Positions 29,001 through 36,555 of a stretch of 64,000 nucleotides of DNA are shown here, in pieces; the first letter of the stretch is position 1, and each line of letters starts with the position of its first letter. Below the pieces are notes generated by a model. That model searched no databases and was not told where the DNA came from. It was given only the letters and a program-made list of their open reading frames with translations. Origin of the DNA: Gilichinskyi gelida (GTDB taxonomy: Bacteria > Acidobacteriota > Thermoanaerobaculia > Gp7-AA8); contig JBBPII010000004.1 in assembly GCA_038040385.1 (NCBI GenBank), forward strand, positions 62,001 to 126,000. The letters are read 5' to 3'. A program made the position numbers and the translations under genes.

Positions 29001-30005
29001 TGGCTCGAGTTGGATGGCCCCGTTCATGATCCGAACGACGCCTACTTCATCCGCTTCCTCGCCTATGCGCCCGATCCGCTGCTCTCCGATAACCGTGCCG
29101 AGACCTACGTGCCGCCGGAAGAGACGCCGCTGCCCATCGATCCCGAGCCCATCCGCCTCGTCACGACCGACCAGCCCGACGATCAGGCGGGACTCGATGC
29201 GATGGTGCCGCTGAAGCAGGCCGGCAACAGCGACCGCCATTTCCTGGTGCCGCTTCCGCCGGGACTCAGCGAGGACAGCCCGGAGATGTTCGGCTTCTTC
29301 ACATATGAGCTGCGCGTCGGGCATGCGGGCATCTGGTGCACGGCGCAGGGGCGCTACGGACGCGTACTTCGCGCGACAGGCGTGCAGCATCCCGCTCCGA
29401 CGCTCTACTGCACATGCAATCGCAACGAAAAGGAGCTGGTGGTCGAGGCGCCCTATGCCCAGGCCGTGCTCGGAGGGAGCAACATCACCTCCGACCCGCC
29501 GCGCACCGAGATCTGGGCGCTGCTGTATGCGCAGGTGCAGCAAGCCGACGGCAAGGCATGGAGAAACGTTCTGCTCGACGATCGAGCCCTGGAGCTCATC
29601 CCTCGGGTGCGTGGACGCGCCATCGACGTCGCCGGAGCGCTTTATCTCTCAGGTGCCTTCGAGAATCGAGATGCGCCCGCGCACGGCGCGATGCGCTGGC
29701 GCCAGGACGAGATTGCGCCGATGCTGGCCGAGCTCGGATTGCCGCAGGATGCGCCACTGAGCGTGTTGTGCGTGGAGATGATGCCGAGGGTCGAAGCACT
29801 GCGTCCTCGCCAGGCGGGCGGACGAACGTTCTCACGAACCGACATCGCCGATGCGTCGTTCCAGGTGATGTCTGGCGCGGCGGGACACGACCAGCCGGAT
29901 GTTGCGGACGGCCCGCGGCCGCTGTCCGAGGCACTCGGACACTACCGCATTCTCAGAACATCTCCGCTCGTGGCCGTACCAGAAGTGTGCTGTCCAACGT
30001 GCTGA
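26064..30005 (+). CDS. Giant protein of unknown function (1313 aa), second of a pair
   Basis: This large protein lacks a signal peptide and membrane segments and matches no family I know. It is acidic, rich in Pro, Asp and Arg, and appears to be made of beta-rich modules, including Ig-like spacing around residues 480-560 (YGRTYDLRVRLMDPTGGG) and again near 1100 (FFTYELRVGHAGIWCTAQGR). It ends LGHYRILRTSPLVAVPEVCC plus PTC, a cysteine cluster (Cys1308, 1309, 1312 region) that could bind metal or form disulphides. Spacing to the 1699-aa gene implies one operon, and the similar composition suggests the two proteins assemble together. The pair is the main cargo between the two tRNA-Gly fragments. 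Confidence 0.85.
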   Translation: MDSRFSLLTFPQRFDGTNLHLRVLIVPRLSTAWTGNPLQPAIANMPNPGDAAAAFADADLQLRAVALDGLDRFPASGSIDFSKLLPAASGVAPDARGLFEELTAPGPGRFRITEDPPRLADEAKPEIFIKKYLPRSYRQSFLFSGPRTRDAVTDDSYHCAIRDATEPNPTFRTTPDTVSWGQVYAYCLRHHQLARRLGLIREASFEVEGALFEKGGFLFVDLAADSDYAVQTAADYTFLARYAARIPRLVQGTERPLFAAVQFPVLFDDPGVPGPPPTPGNYDAVYIEAADYDDGFAKIVHATQPVSQHLLAEDADGFSPLSDVGIRLGWDDEQILIWQNRQLKEDPTVPMKLGKPQRLDAPMGVFSYRIDARRHRDADWKSLVHVRSRAPLVLGDFALGDPSNRPFLGELGVEVHPQQLDGNQATGQFWLPAYMAHWNGRSMVLPDEDAAEIFRTENADGQRADLGRMYTSVGLDAIPLRYGRTYDLRVRLMDPTGGGPPVAEEPINESPAPIAIVPFKRHVVPEPVRIPGLQKFPDAPLDAFYPADEIEVRRPLLGYPSVVFTGKYADPVPLLRAASVAAVGRESFGIADPDVTRVRIDVEVRALRMDNLLSLSGKDAYAHLYTTHRDFPADFDAARVIPLDFREAPILRFGDPNDLGDLALTQAEIDGLDELPLPRARDVRLTVRAVAVPDPAYFATGAHIGKAIQISVRRESEDEQDLFAEATAAKKIRGIYLRPDPPLIFDGELRTLLFERTTGDTPGLIERLAQSIGVEHKGMTLVGRKGERVVFGCSRRIRHTLSPDNSSLTFAAKEDLVNHWVVALTLTIDRDWTWDALRYVSFEIFRSRRFRGDAEVDDNGGRPIGDWEVVPFASMQALHKPKRDHTTLVYLDAVEPKSELTQAANPAQTRFPDIIELEYRIEPRFRTAPVAPRTEVLTLSLPVTTPPIQVPRIASAGIALSKYEHNETYSETTPRRRYLWLELDGPVHDPNDAYFIRFLAYAPDPLLSDNRAETYVPPEETPLPIDPEPIRLVTTDQPDDQAGLDAMVPLKQAGNSDRHFLVPLPPGLSEDSPEMFGFFTYELRVGHAGIWCTAQGRYGRVLRATGVQHPAPTLYCTCNRNEKELVVEAPYAQAVLGGSNITSDPPRTEIWALLYAQVQQADGKAWRNVLLDDRALELIPRVRGRAIDVAGALYLSGAFENRDAPAHGAMRWRQDEIAPMLAELGLPQDAPLSVLCVEMMPRVEALRPRQAGGRTFSRTDIADASFQVMSGAAGHDQPDVADGPRPLSEALGHYRILRTSPLVAVPEVCCPTC

Positions 30006-30072
30006 GGCGCGAGATATCGCGAGGTATTGAAGATGATGCGGCGTGTCCTGCAAACCTGCGCGGTCTGACTTG

Positions 30073-30090
30073 CGTCACGATGGACACCCG
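30073..30090. other. Recurrent motif C
   Basis: CGTCACGATGGACACCCG is identical to 20627-20644 and near-identical to 15392-15415. It lies 68 bases after the giant gene pair and about 80 bases before a tRNA-Gly 3'-end fragment. Its repeated position at module edges suggests part of an attachment region or the tail of a lost integrase gene; this is inference. Confidence 0.4.
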
Positions 30091-30171
30091 AGTGGACACC
30101 TCGCCACACGAACGTGTGCAGGGTTTACTTACGGCAGGTTTGGCAAGTATCAGTTGCCACAGGAGTTTCTC

Positions 30172-30192
30172 TGGAGCGGGCGACGGGATTCG
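30172..30192 (-). pseudogene. Short tRNA-Gly(CCC) 3'-end fragment
   Basis: TGGAGCGGGCGACGGGATTC plus one more base is identical to the CCA end, acceptor strand and T-arm part of the tRNA-Gly at 54968-55043, in the same orientation, without the rest of the tRNA. With the 20486 fragment it gives two spaced attachment-like scars, as expected from tandem integrations. Confidence 0.65.
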
Positions 30193-30408
30193 TACTTCGA
30201 CGACCCCTTTAGATTCTGTAAGTTACTGCAAACGCTAGGCCCTACAACTTCTCAAAACGCTCGAATAGTTCATTGGAAGTACGTATTGAGTACGCGGCTC
30301 GTTGCTGCGGGAGGTCGCTACCGGCAGACCCGATCTCACCGCGCAGACTGCTCACGCACCTCCCGCAGCAGCGTCTCGCGGCTCTTCGGCACGCCGAAGG
30401 ATGCGGCG

Positions 30409-30737
30409 GAAACCGACACGCCGTTCACGTCGCTGCTCGAAGCGGGACAGGTGCTGCGCGCGCCGATCGCGCACGGCGAGGGGAACTACTTCGCCGACGA
30501 CGCGACTCTCTCGAGCGAAACCGGCAGGTGATCTTCCGCTACTGCGACGAGGAAGGCCGCCTGACCGCCGATGAGAACCCGAACGGCTCGGCGCGCAACA
30601 TCGCCGGGATCTGCAACGCCGCGCGCAACGTCCTCGGCCCGATGCCGCATCCCGAGCGCTGCGCCGAGCCGATCCACGGCAACGCCGACGGGCTGGCCGT
30701 GTTCAAGTCGATCGCGGCGTCATTCGCGAACGTGTAG
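30409..30737 (+). pseudogene. purQ: purQ 3' remnant (FGAM synthase glutaminase subunit)
   Basis: The translation TDTPFTSLLEAGQVLRAPIA, then HGEGNYFADDATL, matches the C-terminal half of PurQ; after a frameshift near 30510 it continues QVIFRYCDEEGR, NPNGSARNIAGICN and MPHPERCAEP to a stop. PurQ supplies ammonia for formylglycinamidine ribonucleotide synthesis; the catalytic Cys domain is missing here. The end overlaps the 3' end of the next minus-strand gene by 18 bases. The functional copy must be elsewhere. Confidence 0.85.
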
Positions 30738-31751
30738 CGTCAGCGGCATCGACGTATCGCGCCGCTCGGGCAACGCGATCGGCTTCGCGAACCGGAGCGT
30801 CTTTCCGTCGAAGCTCCACCCGCCATCGCTGCAGTGCGAGCGCTCTTCGATCACCTGCCCGGCACGTGCGCGCAGTGCGTTCGCGGTCGCCTCGCGCTCG
30901 ACGCGGTAGCGGAAGGCACGTTGCCACCCGATGTCGAGCCTACCGATAGGATCCGAGCGATCACCTGTCTCGGTCACACGGTTGAATTCGCACTCGGTCA
31001 CCCGCGCGAGCTCACCCGTGAGGGTGCGCTCGCGTTCGATCCTCTCGGCGAACGGCTTCAGGGCGAACGCCTGGTGCCTCCACTTCCGCCAATTCTCGAA
31101 CTGCAGCGTCTCGAACAACGGCCGCACCAGGTCGCGGTCCTGCACCTCGTCGAACCACGCCGGCACCGGAAGCGGCATCTTCCACGCGACGGCGTTGATG
31201 GCGCGCGTCATCGACATCGCGATAACCCGCAGGATGAGATGTGGATGCCCGTGGAGCGCCTTCGTCAGGTTCCACGCCGCGTGTAGGTCATCCCACGCGG
31301 CCACGTCGTGCTGGCGTGCGCGCCCGAGGGCGCTGGCGACCAGGGCGCGCAGCAGCGTCCGATGCATGGCGACCGTCCCCAGAAGACCGCCGTGCTGTTG
31401 CGAGAGGTCGCGCTCCCACACGATCGGCTCGCGCAGCAGCAGGTCGCGGATCGCGGAGACGTCCGCGATCGCCGGCGGCTCGGCGATGGTGAGCTCGCCG
31501 CGCGCGATCTCCTGTCGCACGTAAGTCGTGACGGCGTCGTTTTCGGCGACAGAGCCAGCGAGCTTCATCAGCTTCCGTGCGGCTTCATTCTCGTGCTGCG
31601 GCGGATACCGATCGGGGACCGCGGCGAGCGTTCCCAGGCCGTCCGGCCACGGCCGTGCGGCCGTGGCGGCGACCTCGTCCCCGGCCCAAAACCACGACGC
31701 AACATAAACCGCCGCGGCCAGCAGGGCAACCATGATCAGCACTTTTTTCAT
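30720..31751 (-). CDS. Membrane-anchored or secreted protein of unknown function (343 aa)
   Basis: The protein starts MKKVLIMVALLAAAVYVASW, a hydrophobic N-terminus that acts as a signal or anchor. The rest is a soluble, Arg/Glu-rich helical domain (about residues 45-280) without recognised motifs; HPHLILRVIAMSMTRAINAV and FENWRKWRHQAFALKPFAER suggest helical packing. It sits between remnants of purQ and acs, both on the other strand, so it was probably brought in with rearranged DNA. The intact reading frame suggests it is still under selection or recently acquired. Confidence 0.7.
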   Translation of the reverse strand: MKKVLIMVALLAAAVYVASWFWAGDEVAATAARPWPDGLGTLAAVPDRYPPQHENEAARKLMKLAGSVAENDAVTTYVRQEIARGELTIAEPPAIADVSAIRDLLLREPIVWERDLSQQHGGLLGTVAMHRTLLRALVASALGRARQHDVAAWDDLHAAWNLTKALHGHPHLILRVIAMSMTRAINAVAWKMPLPVPAWFDEVQDRDLVRPLFETLQFENWRKWRHQAFALKPFAERIERERTLTGELARVTECEFNRVTETGDRSDPIGRLDIGWQRAFRYRVEREATANALRARAGQVIEERSHCSDGGWSFDGKTLRFAKPIALPERRDTSMPLTLHVRE

Positions 31752-31757
31752 AGGACA

Positions 31758-31980
31758 CTAGAATCGCGAATCTTCGCCAACGACGCCTTCCGCAAGAACG
31801 CCAACATCAATGATCCTGCCATCTGGGCGACCGCAGCAAAGGATCGCGAGGCGTTCTGGGCTGGGTGGGCGGACGAGCACGACTGGCAGACGAAATGGGA
31901 CCGCGTGCTCGAGTGGGCGCCGCCGTACGCGAAGTTGGTTCGTCGGAGGAAAGCGCAGCGCGTCGTACCACGGCGCTTGG
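31758..31980 (+). pseudogene. acs: acs 5' remnant (acetyl-CoA synthetase)
   Basis: The frame reads ESRIFANDAFRKNANINDPA, then FWAGWADEHDWQTKWDRVLE and WAPPYAK, the N-terminal region of AMP-forming acetyl-CoA synthetase. One inserted base near 31935 shifts the frame, after which WFVGGKRSASYH continues the family pattern WFVGGKLNxSYN. Only about 70 of some 650 codons are present. It has no start codon of its own and ends before the zinc alcohol dehydrogenase gene. Confidence 0.8.
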
Positions 31981-32026
31981 GAGGCTCAACGCGATCATCG
32001 AGTCGGCCCATCGGGCGACGACTCGC

Positions 32027-33067
32027 TCACGCAGGACGAAGGATCGTCTTCAGCGAGCGCGCATCGTTGTTCCGGCGCCGTGCCGCGATGTCGCATCCGA
32101 CTCCGCGGAAAGCCTCCGCGTAGTGCTCGAGCTCCATCTGATCGGTGATGATCCGATTGGCGGGCAGCGCGCGGCGCTCGATGAGTCGCAACGCGGACGA
32201 GAACGTCCCCAGGGAGTCGATCGAGCCGAGGATCGTCAGACTGCGATCGGCGACGTGCAGCATGTCGATCCTCGCCGTTCCGGCGCGCAGGCCGACGGAA
32301 AGGAGCTGTCCGCGTCGCGCCAGCACGGCCGCACAATCCTCGGTCACCGCGCCGGTCGTGTCGACGATGAGATCGGCTTCTCCCGTGCAGGGCCGCATGG
32401 CCTTCAAAGCTCCCGCCAGCGTGCGCTCGGTCCGCCATCGCGCGGGCATTGCGTCCTGCGCAAGCGCGAGCCGCCGATCCGCGACTTCCACCAGGACACC
32501 GTCGATTCCGGAGAGAGAGAGCCCGTGAGCATAGAGAATTCCGATCGGTCCGGCGCCGATCACGATCGTGCGCAGGTCGTGTCGCAGGCGCAACTGCGCC
32601 ACGCCTGTCAGCACGCAGCTCAGCGGTTCGGTGAGCGCCGCCTCCTCGTAGCTCAGATCGCTCCCGAAACGATGCAGAAAACGCTCTTCGGTCGTGTAGT
32701 ACGCCGCGAACGTTCCGTCCCGACTCACGCCCGTCTCGGTATCGACTTTCCGCTCACAGTGATTCTGCCGATCGGTGCGGCACATGAGGCAGAAGCCACA
32801 GTAGTAGGTGGGATCGATGACCACTCGATCGCCGGGCGTGAGATCGCGAACGTCTTCACCGACGGCGACCACTTCCCCTGCCGACTCGTGGCCCAGGATC
32901 ACCGGTTCTCTGGCGGCGTACGCGCCGGAAACGATGCCGATGTCGGTACCGCAGATGCCGGTGGCGTGAACACGCACCAGAACATCCGTACCCTTCGGTG
33001 CATCGGGTTCGGGGACGCTTTCGACGGCGACGTTCCACGATCCGCGAAAGACCAGACCGCGCATCAT
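32027..33067 (-). CDS. Zinc-dependent medium-chain alcohol/polyol dehydrogenase
   Basis: The 346-residue enzyme belongs to the MDR family. Catalytic zinc ligands are Cys39 (GICGTD) and His60-Glu61 (GHES); the structural zinc loop has Cys90, 93, 96 and 104. The Rossmann motif IVIGAGPIGIL binds NAD(P). It should oxidise an alcohol or reduce an aldehyde/ketone; the structural-zinc form resembles threonine or sorbitol dehydrogenases. The start overlaps the stop of the upstream aminotransferase gene (ATGATG), so it is the last gene of the metabolic cluster. Confidence 0.9.
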   Translation of the reverse strand: MMRGLVFRGSWNVAVESVPEPDAPKGTDVLVRVHATGICGTDIGIVSGAYAAREPVILGHESAGEVVAVGEDVRDLTPGDRVVIDPTYYCGFCLMCRTDRQNHCERKVDTETGVSRDGTFAAYYTTEERFLHRFGSDLSYEEAALTEPLSCVLTGVAQLRLRHDLRTIVIGAGPIGILYAHGLSLSGIDGVLVEVADRRLALAQDAMPARWRTERTLAGALKAMRPCTGEADLIVDTTGAVTEDCAAVLARRGQLLSVGLRAGTARIDMLHVADRSLTILGSIDSLGTFSSALRLIERRALPANRIITDQMELEHYAEAFRGVGCDIAARRRNNDARSLKTILRPA

Positions 33068-34350
33068 GCGGCAGCCTTCTCGTTCTCGGCGTCGCGGATC
33101 GCGAGCGCGAGTCGAGCCACCAGTTCCTCCAGATCATCGGGCGTCGCGATCAGCGCAGGCCGAACTTTGACGACGTTGCCGAAGCCGTAACGCGAACCGC
33201 GCAGGATCAGATGATGCCGCGACTCGGCGATGCTGATGATTCGCGCCGCCAGCTCCGGCGCCGGCGCGTTGTTCTCGCCGACGATCTCCAGCCCCCACAT
33301 GAGACCGACGCCGCGGACATCGCCGATGCAGCGGAACTGCTCCGGGAGCGAACGAAGGAGCGATTCGAGAGCGAGGCCGTTCCGGCGCACATTCGCCAGG
33401 AACAGCGGGTCGCCGACCACACCGATCGTCGCGCGCGCGGCGGCGATGGCGAGCATGTTCCCTCCGGACGTGAACGAGTGATCGTACTTCTCCAGCACGT
33501 CGAGGCGTTCTTCCATCAACACGGCCGCCACCGGAATGCCGATTCCGCCGAGTCCCTTGGCGAGTGTCATCAGGTTGGGGCGAATGTCGAATGTCTCGCA
33601 CGCGAACATCGAGCCCGTTCGTCCGATGCCGGTCTGGACCTCGTCGGCGATGAGCAGAATGTCGCGCTCGCGGCAGAACTGCGACAGCGCATCGAAGTAA
33701 CCCGCAGGAGGAACGATGTTGCCGCCGTTTCCGAGAACGGGCTCGATGATCATGCATGCCACCGAACCGTTGCCCGCGTATTCGAGCGTGTCCGCGATCG
33801 ACTCGACGCAGGCGAAACCGCATCCCGGATAGCTGGACTGCAGAGGGCAGCGGTAACAGTAGGGCGCAGGCACCTTGATCGACATCGCGCTGCGGGTCGC
33901 GGGGAACGCACTTCGCCGAAACGCGTTGCCGGAGATCGCGGTGGTGAACACAGTCTGGCCGTGATGCGAGAGATGGAGGCTCAGCACGTCGCTCTTGCCC
34001 GTGCTCTTCTGGGCGATCTTGATCGCGCACTCGTTCGCCGTGGAACCGGTGATGTCTCGCATCCAGCCGCTCCCGAGGTTGTCGGGGGCCAGCTCGAGCA
34101 GCGCGTCGAGCACGGCCTGGGCGTACGGAGCCGAGTACGACGAGCTCACATGTGCGCACCTGCGCAATTGATCGATCACCGCCTCGACGACGCGCGGGTC
34201 GTCGTAGCCGAGCGGAAGGTTGAATGTGCCGGAGACCGCATCCAGGAACTCGATGCCGTCTTCGCGGATGAGCCGCAGTCCGCGGCCATACGAGAATCGC
34301 GGCTGGAGCGCCGGTACGAGGCTCTGCATTTCCGCATAGGTCGCAGTCAT
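33064..34350 (-). CDS. Class III PLP-dependent aminotransferase
   Basis: This 428-residue protein has the class III (omega/4-aminobutyrate type) signature: IADEVQTGIGRTG (residues 234-246) and the PLP lysine in TLAKGLGG (Lys265). The SGSTAN-like phosphate motif is TGSTANE. An insertion CYRCPLQSSYPGCGFACVES (from residue 165) carries four cysteines that could bind zinc, seen in a subset of class III enzymes. It would convert a ketone or aldehyde to an amine, or the reverse, using an amino-acid donor. Translational coupling to the alcohol dehydrogenase suggests oxidation followed by transamination of an alcohol. Confidence 0.9.
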   Translation of the reverse strand: MTATYAEMQSLVPALQPRFSYGRGLRLIREDGIEFLDAVSGTFNLPLGYDDPRVVEAVIDQLRRCAHVSSSYSAPYAQAVLDALLELAPDNLGSGWMRDITGSTANECAIKIAQKSTGKSDVLSLHLSHHGQTVFTTAISGNAFRRSAFPATRSAMSIKVPAPYCYRCPLQSSYPGCGFACVESIADTLEYAGNGSVACMIIEPVLGNGGNIVPPAGYFDALSQFCRERDILLIADEVQTGIGRTGSMFACETFDIRPNLMTLAKGLGGIGIPVAAVLMEERLDVLEKYDHSFTSGGNMLAIAAARATIGVVGDPLFLANVRRNGLALESLLRSLPEQFRCIGDVRGVGLMWGLEIVGENNAPAPELAARIISIAESRHHLILRGSRYGFGNVVKVRPALIATPDDLEELVARLALAIRDAENEKAAA

Positions 34351-34380
34351 CTCTCTTTCCTCTCTTCGATTCCCTCGTTC

Positions 34381-35700
34381 TCAACCGTCGGCGAGCTTGG
34401 GAGCGGCGGGTAGCGGATCCGGGCGGCGGTCGAAGAGGCGCTCGATCCTCGGAAGCCACGGAACGATCCGCGTGCAGATTGCGATCAGCCGCATCACCAG
34501 CGCTGGATCGAGCAGGGTCTCGCGATCGGGCGACCCTCCCGCTTTGCGAAACAACTCTCCCAGATCGCAGCGGATTGCGCGTTGCGCTCGGATGCATGCC
34601 GCCAGGAGCTCGGCGCCTGCGGTGATCGGCGGGCCGACGCCGTAGCGCGGGACCGGCCGCAGCTTGCCGATGCCGAATACATACAGGTTGCGAAAACCCG
34701 GCACGAACATGCCCGCAACGAGCCTTGGGGTCTCTCCACGCCACGAGATGACGCCGTCCGCGAGGAACGGAAACGACGGCGTGAAGCCGGTCGCGAAGCA
34801 GAGCACGTCAAACTCCTCTCTGCTTCCATCGACGAACTCCACCACGCGGCCGTCGACTCTGCGGATCGCCGGATGCGCCACGATGCGTCCGTGCCGCAGC
34901 CAGTACAGCAGCTGATCGTTGATCGTCGGATCGCGATCGAAGAGCCGGTCCGTCGGCTGCTGAAGGCCGTAGCTCGCGTAGCTGCCCTGTGTCACTCGCA
35001 GGAACAGCTTCATGACCAGGCGGAGCAGCAGCATCGGAATCCAGGGCCGGAGCAGCTCGACCGTCGGCCGGCCGAACAGCGTCTTCGGAAGAAACCACGT
35101 TCCACGACGCATCGACAGGTGCGTCGCACTTCCGACGCGAGACGCTTCCACGGCGATGTCGGCCGCGGAGTTCCCGCCACCCACGACGAGCACTCGCTTC
35201 CCTTCGAAAATGCCGTGGTCGCGATAGCTGCCGGAGTGAAGGACCTCTCCTGTGAACTCGCCGTCGTACGCCGGCGACCGCGGCGACCAGTGCTGCCCAT
35301 TGGCGATGACCACCGCGCTGTAGCGGCGCATCTCTCCACTCTCCAGAGAGACGTCCCAGGCGCCGCCGGACGCGGGCGCGACGCGCGTCACGCGCGTGCG
35401 GAATGCGATCGCGTCGCGGAGCGAGTGGAGATCGGCAAATGTGCGGAGATACTCGAGAACCTGCTGGCGGCTCGGGAAGTGCGGATACTCCTCCGGCATC
35501 GGAAAGCCGGCATAGGCGGTGTTCTTCTTCGAGGTGATCATGTGCACCGAGGCGTACGCGCCGCGATACCAACTGCCGCCGACGTCGTCGTTCGCTTCGA
35601 ACTGGTCGTAGGCGATGCCGTGGCGGCGCAACGCCGCGGCGACACCGAGTCCGGCGAAGCCCGCTCCGAGGACGGCAACCTTCTGCTCGTGCGTGGTCAT
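34381..35700 (-). CDS. Flavin-containing monooxygenase-like oxidoreductase
   Basis: The 439-residue enzyme shows an FAD Rossmann motif GAGFAG (residues 12-17), a NADPH motif GGGNSAAD, and the FMO fingerprint FTGEVLHSGSYRD. FATGF is the usual late motif. Family members hydroxylate amines or sulphides (N- or S-oxidation) or act as Baeyer-Villiger enzymes. There is no signal or membrane segment. It lies 30 bases upstream of the aminotransferase gene, so an amine made or used by that enzyme is the likely substrate. Downstream of the cluster's CDP-alcohol transferase, it may modify a head-group precursor. Confidence 0.9.
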   Translation of the reverse strand: MTTHEQKVAVLGAGFAGLGVAAALRRHGIAYDQFEANDDVGGSWYRGAYASVHMITSKKNTAYAGFPMPEEYPHFPSRQQVLEYLRTFADLHSLRDAIAFRTRVTRVAPASGGAWDVSLESGEMRRYSAVVIANGQHWSPRSPAYDGEFTGEVLHSGSYRDHGIFEGKRVLVVGGGNSAADIAVEASRVGSATHLSMRRGTWFLPKTLFGRPTVELLRPWIPMLLLRLVMKLFLRVTQGSYASYGLQQPTDRLFDRDPTINDQLLYWLRHGRIVAHPAIRRVDGRVVEFVDGSREEFDVLCFATGFTPSFPFLADGVISWRGETPRLVAGMFVPGFRNLYVFGIGKLRPVPRYGVGPPITAGAELLAACIRAQRAIRCDLGELFRKAGGSPDRETLLDPALVMRLIAICTRIVPWLPRIERLFDRRPDPLPAAPKLADG

Positions 35701-35835
35701 GTGACACTCACCTCATCGGACCGTCATCCGCTCGGGCTGCCGCCTGCGATCGCCCGTGAAGGGATGGCGTTCCTCTTAGTTACTCCTGAAAAGCCGATTT
35801 GTTTCTATTTTGGAGTGACCGATGAGGCGACTGCC

Positions 35836-36555
35836 CTACGTCCTGCCTGTTTGCCGATTGCGGGAAACCGTGACGACCACGCTGAGGACGGCCATGTATG
35901 CGAACAACGCAACGGCGGCGAGAACGAGCGCCGGCGGTGGATCGGCCACGGTCCAGATCAGCGCCGCCGACACCGCGAGCCAGACCACCGTGAGGAACTT
36001 CGTCAGTCGCGGCAGCACGGGGGTACGCGCCGGATAGACGACCAGGATGGGCACGAAGTGCATCACGGCGAAGAAACCGATGATCGCTGCATTCGCGGCT
36101 GGAGAAAGCCGCAGGATGACGAGGTAGAAGACGACCAGGTTCCAGAACGCAGGGAAGCCGCGGAAGTGGAGGTCGTCGGTCAATCCGTTCAGATTCCCGA
36201 AGTGATAGGCGGCGACGAGGAGCATCACCGCGGGCGCGACCACCCGCAACGACGGCGGAACGAGTCCGGCCTCGTAGACGAAGAACGCGGGAAGAAAGAC
36301 GAAGTTGCAGTAATCCGCGACCCAGTCGACCATGCGGCCGTCGAAGCTCGGCACGGCGCGTTTGATGTCGACAGCGCGAGCCATCGCGCCGTCGACACTG
36401 TCGATCGCCAGCGCGACGCACAACCACAGCAGCGCCGCGCGCCACTGGTGCGACGAGATTGCGATGAGTGCCAGAAGCGCGCAGACGGTACCGAGCGCTG
36501 TGAAGGCGTGAACGGCGATGCCGGTCATGCGCCGCGCGCGGCTGACGCTATCCAT
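35836..36555 (-). CDS. CDP-alcohol phosphatidyltransferase, phosphatidylcholine-synthase-like
   Basis: The membrane protein has about eight hydrophobic helices and the CDP-alcohol transferase motif: DSVDGAMAR, then FDGRMVDWVAD, giving the four metal-binding aspartates in the D-x2-DG-x2-AR...G-x3-D-x3-D order. The longer spacing between AR and G, and the following DYCNFVFLPAFFV, fit bacterial phosphatidylcholine synthase, which joins choline to CDP-diacylglycerol. Choline specificity is inferred. The chosen ATG (36555) overlaps the upstream dehydrogenase stop by eight bases; an ATG at 36585 is also possible. A 135-bp gap separates it from the monooxygenase gene. Confidence 0.85.
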   Translation of the reverse strand: MDSVSRARRMTGIAVHAFTALGTVCALLALIAISSHQWRAALLWLCVALAIDSVDGAMARAVDIKRAVPSFDGRMVDWVADYCNFVFLPAFFVYEAGLVPPSLRVVAPAVMLLVAAYHFGNLNGLTDDLHFRGFPAFWNLVVFYLVILRLSPAANAAIIGFFAVMHFVPILVVYPARTPVLPRLTKFLTVVWLAVSAALIWTVADPPPALVLAAVALFAYMAVLSVVVTVSRNRQTGRT

